Assembly (NCBI RefSeq): GCF_009727955.1
Contig: NZ_WOBR01000005.1
Location: 1-64,000, forward strand
Origin: Aliivibrio fischeri
GTDB lineage: Bacteria > Pseudomonadota > Gammaproteobacteria > Enterobacterales > Vibrionaceae
Length of the DNA: 64,000 bases
Reading direction: 5' to 3'
Under the pieces are notes generated by a model, which saw only the letters and a list, made by a program, of their open reading frames with translations, did no database searches and was not told where the DNA came from. Positions 36,913 through 46,190 of the stretch are shown one piece after another. A program made the translations under genes and the position numbers. Position 1 is the first letter of the stretch; each line of letters starts with the position of its first letter.

Positions 36913-37566
36913 ATGTCATCGCTTAGTGAATCAGCCATATTAGTGCGTGATGCCCTTGTTGCACGTGGTCTTGAGACGCCAATGAAAGAAAACGGTGTTA
37001 GTCGAGAAGAGAAAAAAGAGCGCATTGAAGAGCATATGCGCGAGATCCTAACACTATTAAGTCTTGATCTTAGTGATGATAGTTTAGAAGAAACGCCGCA
37101 CCGTATTGCTAAAATGTATGTGGATGAGATTTTCTCTGGGCTAGATTATGCGAATTTCCCTAAAATTACAGTGATTGAAAATAAGATGAACTGTGATGAA
37201 ATGGTGCGTGTGAATGATATTACGCTAACCAGTACTTGTGAGCATCACTTAGTTACGATTGATGGTAAAGCGACGGTTGCTTATATTCCTCGTGGAAAGA
37301 TCATCGGATTATCTAAAATTAACCGCATTGTTCGATTCTTCGCTCAACGTCCACAAGTACAAGAACGCATGACTCAGCAAATACTTGTGGCTTTACAAAG
37401 CTTATTAGGTAGTGACGATGTAGCGATTACCATGGAAGCGACGCACTATTGCGTTAAATCTCGTGGTGTAATGGATGCAACAAGCAGTACAACAACGACT
37501 GCACTTGGTGGGATCTTTAAGAGAAACCCAGCGACAAGACATGAGTTTTTAAGCGGAATTCGCTAA
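36913..37566 (+). CDS. folE: GTP cyclohydrolase I FolE
   Basis: FolE converts GTP to 7,8-dihydroneopterin triphosphate, the first step of folate (and queuosine) synthesis. It has 217 residues (E. coli 222). Zinc ligands are the Cys and His of [11 protein letters not shown] and the Cys of [10 protein letters not shown]. The motif [20 protein letters not shown] is present. I start at ATG 36913, with TTGGAG eight bases ahead; an in-frame TTG at 36901 is that RBS itself. It is divergent from moeA and convergent with cls. Confidence 0.95.
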   Translation: MSSLSESAILVRDALVARGLETPMKENGVSREEKKERIEEHMREILTLLSLDLSDDSLEETPHRIAKMYVDEIFSGLDYANFPKITVIENKMNCDEMVRVNDITLTSTCEHHLVTIDGKATVAYIPRGKIIGLSKINRIVRFFAQRPQVQERMTQQILVALQSLLGSDDVAITMEATHYCVKSRGVMDATSSTTTTALGGIFKRNPATRHEFLSGIR

Positions 37567-37606
37567 GTAAAGCCATCTTATTAAATACCACAATAAAATA
37601 AGCACT

Positions 37607-37648
37607 AAAAAGCCAGTGACCTTTGTAAAGAAGTCACTGGCTTTTTTT
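37607..37648. terminator. Bidirectional terminator between folE and cls
   Basis: AAAAAGCCAGTGAC (37607-37620) pairs with GTCACTGGCTTTTT (37633-37646) and continues with T. It lies between convergent genes; the A-run gives a T-run on the minus strand. Confidence 0.9.
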
Positions 37649-37656
37649 ATGTGCTT

Positions 37657-39111
37657 TTAGAGTAACGGGCTGAACATGGAGAAGAATCGCTCGGTAAAGC
37701 GATTTCCCCAGCTTCTGTGACGCCATGTATCAAAACAGACTTGAGTTGATTGTTCTAGGTAGCCATCTAAAACCCATGATAATTGTTTTGTAAATTCAGG
37801 ATCATCGACGATCAAACTTACTTCAAAGTTGAGCCAGAAGCTACGCATATCTAGGTTTACGGTTCCAATAATGCAATGGCTTTCATCAATCACGACTGAT
37901 TTTGTATGTAATAAGCCACCATTAAATTCATGTATTTGAACTCCGGCTTTTAAGAGGGTTTCAAAAAAAGATTTTGATGCCCAGTTCACCATTAATGAGT
38001 CATTTTTCTTAGGCAATATTAGTTTTACTTCAACACCGCGGTGTGCAGTGGTTCTTAAGGTGTGCAATAAAATTTCACTTGGCACAAAATAAGGTGTGGT
38101 GATGGTGATGGATTTTCTTGCTTGGCAAATGGCAGTAATAAGTACTTGCTGAATAATGTCATCTGGCATACCAGGACCAGAAGGGACTACTTGGGTCGTG
38201 TGATTAAATGGGTCAATAGACGCAGGGCATTCTGGCAAATGAGGCAGCTCGCGAATACCCGTTTCAACTTCCCAATCCCACGCATGAATTGTATTTAAAA
38301 TAGCGACATTAGGCCCTGTAAGGCGAACCATTACGTCAATCCATTGGCCAACACCAGAGTTTTGTTTGAAGTATTGCGGATCAACTAGGTTCATTGAGCC
38401 GGTATAAGCGATACGGTTATCAATCACAACAATTTTTCGATGTAAGCGTAAATCTAAGCGTCGAAAGAACATACGAAATGGACTTACGCTTAGTGCTTCT
38501 ACAATGTTGACACCGGATTGTTTGAGTAATTTAGGCCAGTGGCTTTTAAAGAAATCCATACTACCAGCAGAATCAAGAAGGACATTTACAGTTACGCCTC
38601 GTTTTGCAGCCCCAATTAACGCACTGGCAACGCTGTCTGCCAATCCACCGTGATGCCAAATATAAAACTCCATATTTATTTCATGTTCGGCTTTTTCTAT
38701 ATCAGAAATAATCGCATTAAGGATTTCTGAAGGCGTATTTAATAACGAGAGTGTATCGCCACTTAATGCCGGAATACCGAGACGGTTAGAGCATAAATTA
38801 TGAATTGCTGAGATACGATGAGAAATCGAGTGTGGTTGATGATATTGGCAATGATGAATTTGTGCGAACCATTGTTCATAAGGCGTAAACATAGCGCGTG
38901 CACGTTCACCACGAGTTCGACCTAAGTTAAGCTCACCAATTAAAAAATAAGCCATGACCCCAATAACAGGAAGAATGTAAATAATCATAAGCCAAGCTAA
39001 TGATACGCCTACGGGTCTTGGTTTGAAAACAACACGAATTGTTACGCCGGCTACAAGAAGCCAATATAAAACGAAGCTAACAATTGTAAGTGCTTGATAA
39101 AATTTATCCAT
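37657..39111 (-). CDS. cls: Cardiolipin synthase A
   Basis: This inner-membrane phospholipase-D-family enzyme condenses two phosphatidylglycerols to cardiolipin and glycerol. It has 484 residues (E. coli ClsA 486). Two N-terminal helices (about 5-27 and 38-58) are followed by two HKD motifs: LHRKIVVIDNRIAYTGSMNL (about residue 225) and LHTKSVVIDESHCIIGTVNL (about residue 400). Motif spacing and the N-terminal membrane hairpin indicate ClsA rather than ClsB/C. It is monocistronic. Confidence 0.93.
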   Translation of the reverse strand: MDKFYQALTIVSFVLYWLLVAGVTIRVVFKPRPVGVSLAWLMIIYILPVIGVMAYFLIGELNLGRTRGERARAMFTPYEQWFAQIHHCQYHQPHSISHRISAIHNLCSNRLGIPALSGDTLSLLNTPSEILNAIISDIEKAEHEINMEFYIWHHGGLADSVASALIGAAKRGVTVNVLLDSAGSMDFFKSHWPKLLKQSGVNIVEALSVSPFRMFFRRLDLRLHRKIVVIDNRIAYTGSMNLVDPQYFKQNSGVGQWIDVMVRLTGPNVAILNTIHAWDWEVETGIRELPHLPECPASIDPFNHTTQVVPSGPGMPDDIIQQVLITAICQARKSITITTPYFVPSEILLHTLRTTAHRGVEVKLILPKKNDSLMVNWASKSFFETLLKAGVQIHEFNGGLLHTKSVVIDESHCIIGTVNLDMRSFWLNFEVSLIVDDPEFTKQLSWVLDGYLEQSTQVCFDTWRHRSWGNRFTERFFSMFSPLL

Positions 39112-39340
39112 TAGCGCTCTATCAGTGAAAAAAGTAAGAGGATCTCTATTAAATCAGGAGTGATAAGAAAAGAGTAGATAGGAATGCAAAAATTTACAAA
39201 ATAAAAATTATTGATGAAATTGTAAACATATAAGGCACAAAAAGGTGTCATATGTTAAAAAAATGCAACTGTGGGGTTCCAATTTTATTCTTAAACTGTT
39301 TTACTTGCAATTGATGGTACGCCATTCCAAATTTTTAGAA

Positions 39341-39358
39341 TGTACAAAAATATGTACA
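39341..39358 (+). promoter_or_regulatory. TyrR-type box upstream of the NSS transporter
   Basis: TGTACA-AAAATA-TGTACA has the TyrR box layout TGTAAA-N6-TTTACA with the invariant G and C 14 bases apart. Four outer positions on each side fit. It ends 53 bases before the proposed GTG start. No other aromatic amino acid gene is nearby, so TyrR binding is inferred from the motif and the transporter family. Confidence 0.55.
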
Positions 39359-39411
39359 CAACTTTTTTGGCGTAAATTTATTAACACAGCATGGATAGTT
39401 TGGAGATAGAC

Positions 39412-40842
39412 GTGGGTATGAGCGCTTCTACAAAGCCCCGCGACAATTGGGGTTCAAAATTAGGGTTTGTCATGGCAGCAGCAGGATCAGCTGTTGGTTT
39501 GGGTAATATTTGGAAATTTCCATATACAGCAGGAGATAATGGTGGTGGTGCATTTGTTGCTATCTATCTGTTCTTCGTCATTTTTATTGGTTTTAGTGTG
39601 ATGCTGACTGAGTTTGCTATTGGTCGTCGAACACAAAAATCAGCAGTAGGTGCTTTTAAATCTACAGATCGCCGTTGGACCTTCGCTGGTGTTATCGGTG
39701 TAACAAGTGGTCTATTGATCATGGGGTTCTACCCTGTAGTCGGTGGGTGGGCGATTGCTTACATCGCTAAAGTTGGTACAGGTTTATTAAGTGCTCCAGA
39801 AGCGATTGGCGATAGTTTTGGTGGATTTATTTCTGATCCAATTCAACCATTAATGTGGATGGCTTTTTATCTGTTTTTAAATATCGTCATTGTAATGAAA
39901 GGTATTTCTGGCGGTATCGAGAAAGCAGGTAAAATATTAATGCCACTGCTTTTCATTATCCTGATTATTGTTTCAGTAAAAGGGTTAATGCTTCCAGGTT
40001 CAATGGCGGGCCTTGAGTTTTTATTTAGTCCTGACTTTTCAAAAATTGATAGTAACGTTATTTTGGCTGCTTTAGGCCAAGCCTTTTTCTCATTATCTTT
40101 GGGTATGGGTTGTATGATGACGTACGGTTCTTATTTGAAGAAAAAAGAAAATCTAGTACAAACAACAGCAATGGTTACTGCAATGGATACTGGCGTCGCA
40201 ATCCTTGCAGGTGTAGCAATGTTCCCAGCAATGTTTGCATTTGGTATGGCTCCAACAGCAGGGCCGGGTCTTGTATTTGTTGTGGTACCTCAGCTATTTG
40301 CTGAAATGGGTGGAATTATCGGTCTTCTTTTAGCTCTTATGTTCTTTATTGGTTTAAGTGTTGCTGCACTGACATCTTCTGTTTCTTTATTAGAAGTTGT
40401 TGTGTCTTACTTAATTGATGAAAAAGGGTTATCACGTGTTAAAGCGGTGATTACAGCAAGTTCGGTAATGGCTGTTCTATGTATTTTTGCTTCTCTATCT
40501 TTAGGTGGCGTAGGACCAACATTATTTGATACTGGTGCTTTTGATATTTTTGACTTGTTAACAGATAAGATCTTCTTAGCGGTCGGCGGTATGTTGGTAT
40601 GTATCTTCGCAGGTTGGAGATTGAAACGTGAAGATCTAGAAGATGAGATCACAAACGGTGGTGAAGTTAAGTTCCCATTGTTTGGTCTATGGTATGTTTT
40701 AGTTAAGTTTATCATCCCTGTAGCAATCGCAATTGTTGCCTTTATGGGGATTTCATCAGGATTTGATAGCGGCAAGGGAGCTATTATGTTGCTTGGTGTA
40801 GGTATTATTGCAGGTGCTGCGTTAATATCGAAAAAATTCTAA
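39412..40842 (+). CDS. Sodium-dependent neurotransmitter-symporter-family transporter
   Basis: This is a Na+-coupled amino-acid symporter of the NSS (SNF, LeuT-fold) family, about 476 residues. The signature DNWGSKLGFVMAAAGSAVGLGNIWKFPY (positions given by its key GxAVGLGNxWxFPY core) forms TM1 with the sodium/substrate site. TM6 has ALGQAFFSLSLGMG. It has 11 to 12 predicted helices and a short C-terminus, as in bacterial Tyt1/TnaT-type members. I prefer GTG 39412 (GGAG six bases ahead); ATG 39391 and ATG 39418 are alternatives. A TyrR-like box upstream suggests an aromatic amino-acid substrate, which is an inference. Confidence 0.9.
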   Translation: MGMSASTKPRDNWGSKLGFVMAAAGSAVGLGNIWKFPYTAGDNGGGAFVAIYLFFVIFIGFSVMLTEFAIGRRTQKSAVGAFKSTDRRWTFAGVIGVTSGLLIMGFYPVVGGWAIAYIAKVGTGLLSAPEAIGDSFGGFISDPIQPLMWMAFYLFLNIVIVMKGISGGIEKAGKILMPLLFIILIIVSVKGLMLPGSMAGLEFLFSPDFSKIDSNVILAALGQAFFSLSLGMGCMMTYGSYLKKKENLVQTTAMVTAMDTGVAILAGVAMFPAMFAFGMAPTAGPGLVFVVVPQLFAEMGGIIGLLLALMFFIGLSVAALTSSVSLLEVVVSYLIDEKGLSRVKAVITASSVMAVLCIFASLSLGGVGPTLFDTGAFDIFDLLTDKIFLAVGGMLVCIFAGWRLKREDLEDEITNGGEVKFPLFGLWYVLVKFIIPVAIAIVAFMGISSGFDSGKGAIMLLGVGIIAGAALISKKF

Positions 40843-40865
40843 TTTAAGAAATTAGTACTTAAAAT

Positions 40866-40895
40866 AAAAACGAGAGCAAAAGGCTCTCGTTTTTT
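40866..40895. terminator. Bidirectional terminator between NSS transporter and ychJ-like gene
   Basis: AAAACGAGAGC-aaaag-GCTCTCGTTTT (40867-40877, 40883-40893) with T-runs on both strands lies between convergent genes. Confidence 0.9.
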
Positions 40896-40900
40896 AATTA

Positions 40901-41299
40901 TTACTCCACATCACCATCAATATAGAACCATTTTCCATCTTCTTTGACAAAGCGAGAGCATTCTTTTAATTGATGCAGTTGGCCACCTTCTGAATAGGTC
41001 GCTTTAAATGTCACAAAACCCTCATTAGCATTTTCTTTTGATAATGAAGAAGCGATAACTTTAAGTTTACGCCAATCTAACTCTACAGAGTCAATAATAC
41101 CTTCTCTAAACTCTTCCGCATTACAAGAAGGGTGGTAGGTATCAATAATATATTGCACTAATTCTTTCACATGAGCACTGTAACGAGAACGCATTAACAG
41201 TTCAGGAGTTATCGCTAATGAATGATTGTTATGAATAGGCTCACAACAAACAGAATAATTTTTTTTTGTACCGCAAGGGCAATGATTTGATTTTGACAT
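40901..41299 (-). CDS. ychJ: YchJ-like SEC-C motif protein (UPF0225)
   Basis: This is a 132-residue protein. An N-terminal SEC-C zinc motif CPCGTKKNYSVCC (residues about 8-20) precedes an NTF2-like YchJ domain with LLMRSRYSAHV and FVKEDGKWFYIDGDV at the end. Function is unknown in the family; SEC-C motifs bind zinc and occur in SecA and in stress-linked proteins. The C-terminal second SEC-C motif of E. coli YchJ is absent, so this is a shorter form. It lies 12 bases after the EAL-HDOD gene in the same direction, so the two are probably co-transcribed. Confidence 0.82.
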   Translation of the reverse strand: MSKSNHCPCGTKKNYSVCCEPIHNNHSLAITPELLMRSRYSAHVKELVQYIIDTYHPSCNAEEFREGIIDSVELDWRKLKVIASSLSKENANEGFVTFKATYSEGGQLHQLKECSRFVKEDGKWFYIDGDVE

Positions 41300-41311
41300 A
41301 TTCAGACGCCT

Positions 41312-42514
41312 CTATTTTGCTATCTCATCTACCCATTTGGCAGATTCTTTATAACAAGCGGTAAATTCTTTTTCTGTAATATTTAGAGATCGACAACATT
41401 CGGCAACGACGCTCCAATCTGCTTTTTCATAGCTCTCGATGGCTAATATCAGCTTTCCTAATAATCCTTTACGTTCAGTGAGCGCTTGTTTTATTTCAAT
41501 AGAAATAGGTAAATGCTGAATCAGTGTTTCAAGCGGTTGATCTAGTAAAGGCTCAAGTAAAGAAAACAGTCCAACTAAAAAAGCTTGGCTAGGTTCTAAT
41601 TCAATATCAGTTTTAGTTACGATTAACTCACACAATCTAGCACGGTGGATTGATAACGTGTATAGAGATTGTGGTTTGTGCTGAGTTGCATGAGCAACTG
41701 CTACTAATGATACAAATTGACGAAGTTTAGTTTCACCCAAATAGACTAATGCTTGCTTAAAAGAGGTGATTGGCTTGTCAATAATAGAAGATGAATTAAC
41801 AAATCGCAGCAGTTTATAAGAAAGTGAAACATCTTGAGTGATGTATTTTTCTACGGTATTGAAATCGACACTAGGTGCAGAGATTTCTTGGTATAACTGA
41901 ATAATCGCAAGTTGATTTGGTTGAATTGCTCGTTGCTGAAGCATTTCAGGTTTACTGAAAAAATAGCCTTGGAAATAAGTAAAGCCAGCTTCTTTTGCCT
42001 GCTCAAATTCTTCGTAAGTTTCTACTTTCTCAGCTAAAAACTTAATATTGTATTTCTCACAATGACGAATGAATAGCTTTGCTTTTAGAATTGGCATTGT
42101 ACGCATATCAAACTTGATGATATCAATGTACGGTAGAAAAGGGGTCCAATCTGGGTTTGGCTCAAAATCATCAAGAGCAAGTTTGTAACCTAGCTTCGCA
42201 AGACGTTTAATTGCTAGTAATAATTCAGGACTTGGAATGCAGTCTTCTAGTATTTCAACTACTAAATTATCTGGATTAAAAAGCGTAGGAACTAGATTTA
42301 ATAAGCTTTGTTGAGGGAAATTAACAAAGCCTAATTTATCATTTGTTGCATTGCAGTATGAGCTTAAAAAATGATCGGATAAAAGTCGGCTCGTTGCTTC
42401 TTCTGCTTCAACAAGTGGAAAAGTGTTTTTTGGACCGTCTCGAAATAATAATTCGTAACCAATCGTATTTTTACTTAGGTCTAAGATTGGTTGACGAGCA
42501 ACATATGTGTACAT
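41312..42514 (-). CDS. EAL-HDOD signalling protein (CdgJ/YuxH-like)
   Basis: This is a 400-residue cytoplasmic protein with an N-terminal EAL-type domain (about 1-200) and a C-terminal HDOD domain (about 200-380). The EAL signature reads YELLFRDG. Later motifs are VNFPQQSL, VEILED, LALDDFE, IIKFDMR, LAEKVET and QGYFFSKP. The DDFG loop is DDFE and several flanking residues differ from active phosphodiesterases, so catalysis is uncertain. The layout matches Vibrio CdgJ, which affects motility and c-di-GMP signalling. It lies 12 bases upstream of a YchJ-like gene. A role in c-di-GMP signalling, perhaps by binding rather than hydrolysis, is inferred. Confidence 0.85.
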   Translation of the reverse strand: MYTYVARQPILDLSKNTIGYELLFRDGPKNTFPLVEAEEATSRLLSDHFLSSYCNATNDKLGFVNFPQQSLLNLVPTLFNPDNLVVEILEDCIPSPELLLAIKRLAKLGYKLALDDFEPNPDWTPFLPYIDIIKFDMRTMPILKAKLFIRHCEKYNIKFLAEKVETYEEFEQAKEAGFTYFQGYFFSKPEMLQQRAIQPNQLAIIQLYQEISAPSVDFNTVEKYITQDVSLSYKLLRFVNSSSIIDKPITSFKQALVYLGETKLRQFVSLVAVAHATQHKPQSLYTLSIHRARLCELIVTKTDIELEPSQAFLVGLFSLLEPLLDQPLETLIQHLPISIEIKQALTERKGLLGKLILAIESYEKADWSVVAECCRSLNITEKEFTACYKESAKWVDEIAK

Positions 42515-42627
42515 AACAACTTTTCTCTACAGCGTGTTGAATCGGAACTGCGCTCATAATAAACGCTTTACAGTAAAAAAACTATGTTTCTTGTTTGAGA
42601 CATTTAAAGGCAAACGATTAAAAATAA

Positions 42628-43353
42628 TTATTTAAACTCTTTTTTGTGAAGTGAGTAGATTTTATCTGAATACTCAAGAATTGAACCTTGGCTATACCAG
42701 TCACCTAATACAATGCGAGTCATCTCTTTATTATTGCTCATAAAGGTATGTGTATCTGGCCTGTGAGTATGTCCATGAATAAGACGTTGAACACCTTCTT
42801 CTTGCATTACACGTTCAACTTCACTTTGAGTAACATCCATGATGCACAGAGTTTTAGTTTGTTTTTTCTCTTTAATCTTATCCTGAACGTTTTTTACTAT
42901 ACGCTGGCGAATGAAAAGTGGAATTCGGTTGAAGACCCATTGAAGCCATGGCTTGTGCACTTTAGCTCTAAATTCTTGGTATTTTATATCATCAATGCAC
43001 AAGGTATCACCGTGCATAATAAGAACTTTTTCACCATCAAGTTCGATAACCGTGTGATCGTCTAAAAGTTCAACTCCTGTTTCTTTACAAAAGCGTTTAT
43101 TAAGCAGGAAATCTCTATTACCTTGAATAAAGTAACATTCGACTCCTTTTTCCGTTAATGCCTTAAACTCATTTTTGATTGAAACATTAAATGGAGAATT
43201 ATCATCATCACCAATCCAAAACTCAAATAAATCACCTAATACATAGAGTTTTTCAGCATGAATGGCTTCATTCTGCATAAAATCAATAAAACAGTCTGTG
43301 ATGTCAGGGCGAAGAGGGGATAAGTGAAGATCAGAAATAAATAAGATAGTCAT
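42628..43353 (-). CDS. lpxH: UDP-2,3-diacylglucosamine diphosphatase LpxH
   Basis: LpxH hydrolyses UDP-2,3-diacylglucosamine to lipid X in lipid A synthesis at the inner membrane. It has 241 residues (E. coli 240). The calcineurin-like metal motifs are in order: ISDLHLSP (6-13), [28 protein letters not shown] and HGHTHRP. It lies downstream of ppiB in the same direction, as in E. coli, with a hairpin between. Confidence 0.95.
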   Translation of the reverse strand: MTILFISDLHLSPLRPDITDCFIDFMQNEAIHAEKLYVLGDLFEFWIGDDDNSPFNVSIKNEFKALTEKGVECYFIQGNRDFLLNKRFCKETGVELLDDHTVIELDGEKVLIMHGDTLCIDDIKYQEFRAKVHKPWLQWVFNRIPLFIRQRIVKNVQDKIKEKKQTKTLCIMDVTQSEVERVMQEEGVQRLIHGHTHRPDTHTFMSNNKEMTRIVLGDWYSQGSILEYSDKIYSLHKKEFK

Positions 43354-43379
43354 AAATTCTTTATTGGTAATGAGAAAAT

Positions 43380-43401
43380 GCCAGCTTTGAATAAAGCTGG
43401 C
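43380..43401 (-). terminator. Hairpin between ppiB and lpxH
   Basis: GCCAGCTTT (43380-43388) pairs perfectly with AAAGCTGGC (43393-43401), loop of four. On the minus strand it is followed by only ATTTTCTC, so it may attenuate rather than fully end ppiB transcription into lpxH. Confidence 0.6.
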
Positions 43402-43412
43402 AAAAAACAGAA

Positions 43413-43910
43413 TTATTCTGTGATTGTTGTGCCTGTGATGAATACTTCTTCAACAGGAACATCTTGGTGTACGTAACCGTAGTTACCCGTAGCAACACCT
43501 TTGATTTTGTTTACTACGTCCATGCCTTCAACAACTTCAGCAAATACACAGTAACCCCAACCATCTAGAGATTCAGATTTGAAATCTAGGAATTTGTTGT
43601 CGTTAACGTTGATGAAGAATTGAGAACTTGCAGAATGCGGTTCCATAGTACGAGCCATTGCTAATGTACCTACTTTGTTACTTAGGCCATTGTTTGCTTC
43701 GTTTTTGATAGTTGCACGGCCAGTTTTTTCTTCAAGACCTGAAGTCATGCCGCCACCTTGAACCATAAAACCATCAATTACACGGTGGAAAAGAGTGTTG
43801 TCGTAGAAACCATCTTTACAGTATTGTAGGAAGTTAGCACAAGTTGCTGGTGCTTTGTCTTCATGAAGTTTAACTGTGATGTCACCAAATGATGTATGTA
43901 GGATGATCAT
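43413..43910 (-). CDS. ppiB: Peptidyl-prolyl cis-trans isomerase B (cyclophilin)
   Basis: This is a cytoplasmic cyclophilin-type prolyl isomerase of 165 residues (E. coli 164). The catalytic segment [14 protein letters not shown] (about 41-54) carries the key Arg. The segment [18 protein letters not shown] and [11 protein letters not shown] complete the fold. No signal peptide is present, which separates it from periplasmic PpiA. It is divergent from cysS across 148 bases. Confidence 0.95.
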   Translation of the reverse strand: MIILHTSFGDITVKLHEDKAPATCANFLQYCKDGFYDNTLFHRVIDGFMVQGGGMTSGLEEKTGRATIKNEANNGLSNKVGTLAMARTMEPHSASSQFFINVNDNKFLDFKSESLDGWGYCVFAEVVEGMDVVNKIKGVATGNYGYVHQDVPVEEVFITGTTITE

Positions 43911-44058
43911 GGAATTACCTTTGTAATTGTATTTAAATAGAATTTGATTTTACCTAAGATTAATCAGAATCTACAGGGAATTTTCTTGCTATCAGCACTT
44001 AATATAGGTCTAATAGCTTATATATATCCTTTAAACAAATAATGAGTAAAAAAAGAGC

Positions 44059-45444
44059 ATGTTGAAAATATATAACTCACTTACACGTCAAAAAGAAGAA
44101 TTTAAACCAATTACCGAAGGTAAAGTCGGTATGTATGTGTGTGGGGTTACCATTTACGATTTGTGTCATATCGGCCACGGTCGTACATTTGTCTCTTTTG
44201 ATGTGATTTCTCGTTATTTACGTTTTCTTGGTTACGATTTAACTTTTGTTCGTAACATCACCGATATTGATGACAAAATCATTAAACGTGCCGCTGAAAA
44301 TGGTGAAACATGTGATGCATTAACTGAGCGTTTGATTGCTGACATGCACGCAGATTTTGATGCGTTAAACATGAAGCGCCCAGATGTGGAACCTCGTGCA
44401 ACAGAGTACATTAAAGAAATCATTGCATTAGTTGAGCGATTAATTGAGCGTGGCTTTGCTTATGTTGCATCGAATGGCGATGTAATGTTCGAAGTGAAAA
44501 AATACGATGAATATGGTCGTCTTTCTCGTCAAGATCTTGAACAACTTCAAGCGGGCTCTCGTGTTACATTAGAAGAAGCAAGCGTAAAACGTAGCGGTAT
44601 GGATTTTGTTTTATGGAAAATGTCAAAACCAGGTGAACCAACATGGGAATCTCCATGGGGCCCAGGCCGTCCAGGTTGGCATATTGAATGCTCTGCGATG
44701 AACTCATCTATTTTAGGTGATCATTTTGATATTCATGGTGGTGGTTCTGATTTAATGTTCCCACACCACGAAAATGAAATTGCACAATCTTGCTGTGCGC
44801 ATGATACGCAATATGTAAATACATGGATGCATAGCGGAATGGTAATGGTTGATCGTGAGAAAATGTCTAAATCATTAGGTAATTTCTTTACCATTCGCGA
44901 CGTTCTTGCTCATTACGATTCAGAAACGGTTCGTTATTTCTTAATGTCGGGTCACTATCGTAGTCAATTAAACTACAGTGAAGAGAATCTAAATCAAGCT
45001 CGTGCATCATTAGAGCGTTTATACACATCGCTACGTGGTCTTGATCTATCAGTGACTCCTGCTGGTGGTGAAGAGTTTGTTGGTCGCTTCTCTACAGCGA
45101 TGAATGATGACTTTAATACACCAGAAGCGTATTCAGTATTATTTGAAATGGCTCGCGAAGTGAACCGTCTTAAAACTGAAAATATAGACACTGCATCTAA
45201 ATTAGGTGCATTAATGCGTGAACTAGCTGATGTATTAGGTTTATTATCACAAGAGCCTGAAGCATTCTTGCAAGGTGGAAGCGGCAATGATGATGTTGCG
45301 GAAATCGAAGCATTAATTAAAGCGCGTAATGATGCTCGTGCAGCAAAAGATTGGGCAGCAGCAGATGCTGCTCGAGATGCGATTGCTGCATTAAATATTG
45401 TATTAGAAGATGGCCCTGAAGGAACAACGTGGCGCCGTAAGTAA
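44059..45444 (+). CDS. cysS: Cysteinyl-tRNA synthetase
   Basis: This is a class I aminoacyl-tRNA synthetase of 461 residues, the same as E. coli. The zinc and substrate cysteine motif [20 protein letters not shown] includes the HIGH-type sequence (HIGH at about 37). The second zinc block is WHIECSAMN, with [18 protein letters not shown] after it. The KMSKS loop is [16 protein letters not shown] anticodon domain and a C-terminal helical domain follow. It is divergent from ppiB, as in E. coli, and is followed by a terminator. Confidence 0.96.
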   Translation: MLKIYNSLTRQKEEFKPITEGKVGMYVCGVTIYDLCHIGHGRTFVSFDVISRYLRFLGYDLTFVRNITDIDDKIIKRAAENGETCDALTERLIADMHADFDALNMKRPDVEPRATEYIKEIIALVERLIERGFAYVASNGDVMFEVKKYDEYGRLSRQDLEQLQAGSRVTLEEASVKRSGMDFVLWKMSKPGEPTWESPWGPGRPGWHIECSAMNSSILGDHFDIHGGGSDLMFPHHENEIAQSCCAHDTQYVNTWMHSGMVMVDREKMSKSLGNFFTIRDVLAHYDSETVRYFLMSGHYRSQLNYSEENLNQARASLERLYTSLRGLDLSVTPAGGEEFVGRFSTAMNDDFNTPEAYSVLFEMAREVNRLKTENIDTASKLGALMRELADVLGLLSQEPEAFLQGGSGNDDVAEIEALIKARNDARAAKDWAAADAARDAIAALNIVLEDGPEGTTWRRK

Positions 45445-45461
45445 TACAAACAGTTTTATAT

Positions 45462-45489
45462 AAAGGGCTGGTATTTCCAGCCTTTTTTA
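45462..45489 (+). terminator. Terminator of cysS
   Basis: AAAGGGCTGG / CCAGCCTTTT (one G-U pair) with a short loop and trailing T-run (45481-45489). It lies about 20 bases after the cysS stop. Confidence 0.88.
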
Positions 45490-45525
45490 TTACCAAATTT
45501 TTAAACTTTAATAGAGGACACATTT

Positions 45526-46104
45526 GTGGCACAAATGTATTTTTATTACTCTGCAATGAATGCGGGGAAATCAACAACACTTCTTCAATCATCATTTAAC
45601 TATCAAGAGCGCGGTATGAATCCTGCTATTTTCACAGCAGCGATTGATGACCGTTATGGTGTTGGTAAAGTTAGTTCTCGAATTGGTTTACACGCAGAAG
45701 CGCATTTATTTAATAAAGAAACTAATGTGTTCGATGCAATTAAAGATCTGCATGAAGCAGAAAAACTTCACTGTGTTTTAATTGATGAATGTCAGTTTTT
45801 AACGAAAGAACAAGTATATCAGCTCACTGAAGTTGTTGATAAATTAAATATTCCAGCGCTTTGTTACGGATTGCGAACTGACTTTTTAGGTGAGTTATTT
45901 GAAGGCAGTAAGTATTTACTTTCTTGGGCTGATAAACTGGTTGAATTGAAAACTATTTGTCACTGTGGCCGCAAAGCAAACATGGTGATTCGTACGGATG
46001 AACATGGTGTAGCAATTGCTGATGGCGATCAAGTGGCTATCGGTGGTAATGAGCTGTATGTTTCTGTTTGTCGACGTCATTACAAAGAAGCGTTAGGTAA
46101 ATAG
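45526..46104 (+). CDS. tdk: Thymidine kinase
   Basis: This TK1-type (type II) thymidine kinase phosphorylates thymidine to dTMP in the salvage pathway. It has 192 residues. Walker A is [12 protein letters not shown], Walker B LIDECQFL, and the lasso loop and four zinc-binding cysteines include [10 protein letters not shown] and VCRRHY. The start is GTG at 45526, with AGAGG about nine bases ahead. The gene lies between two strong terminators. Confidence 0.95.
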   Translation: MAQMYFYYSAMNAGKSTTLLQSSFNYQERGMNPAIFTAAIDDRYGVGKVSSRIGLHAEAHLFNKETNVFDAIKDLHEAEKLHCVLIDECQFLTKEQVYQLTEVVDKLNIPALCYGLRTDFLGELFEGSKYLLSWADKLVELKTICHCGRKANMVIRTDEHGVAIADGDQVAIGGNELYVSVCRRHYKEALGK

Positions 46105-46137
46105 AGTTTATTTAATTAGCTTGTACGGTTTGAAATG

Positions 46138-46175
46138 AAAGGCCAAGTTCAACTAAATGAACTTGGCCTTTTTAT
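46138..46175. terminator. Bidirectional terminator between tdk and chiA
   Basis: AAAGGCCAAGTTCA (46138-46151) pairs with TGAACTTGGCCTTT (46158-46171), followed by TTATTTT. It separates convergent genes. The 14-bp perfect stem is among the most stable in the window. Confidence 0.92.
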
Positions 46176-46190
46176 TTTAAATGAAAAGGA

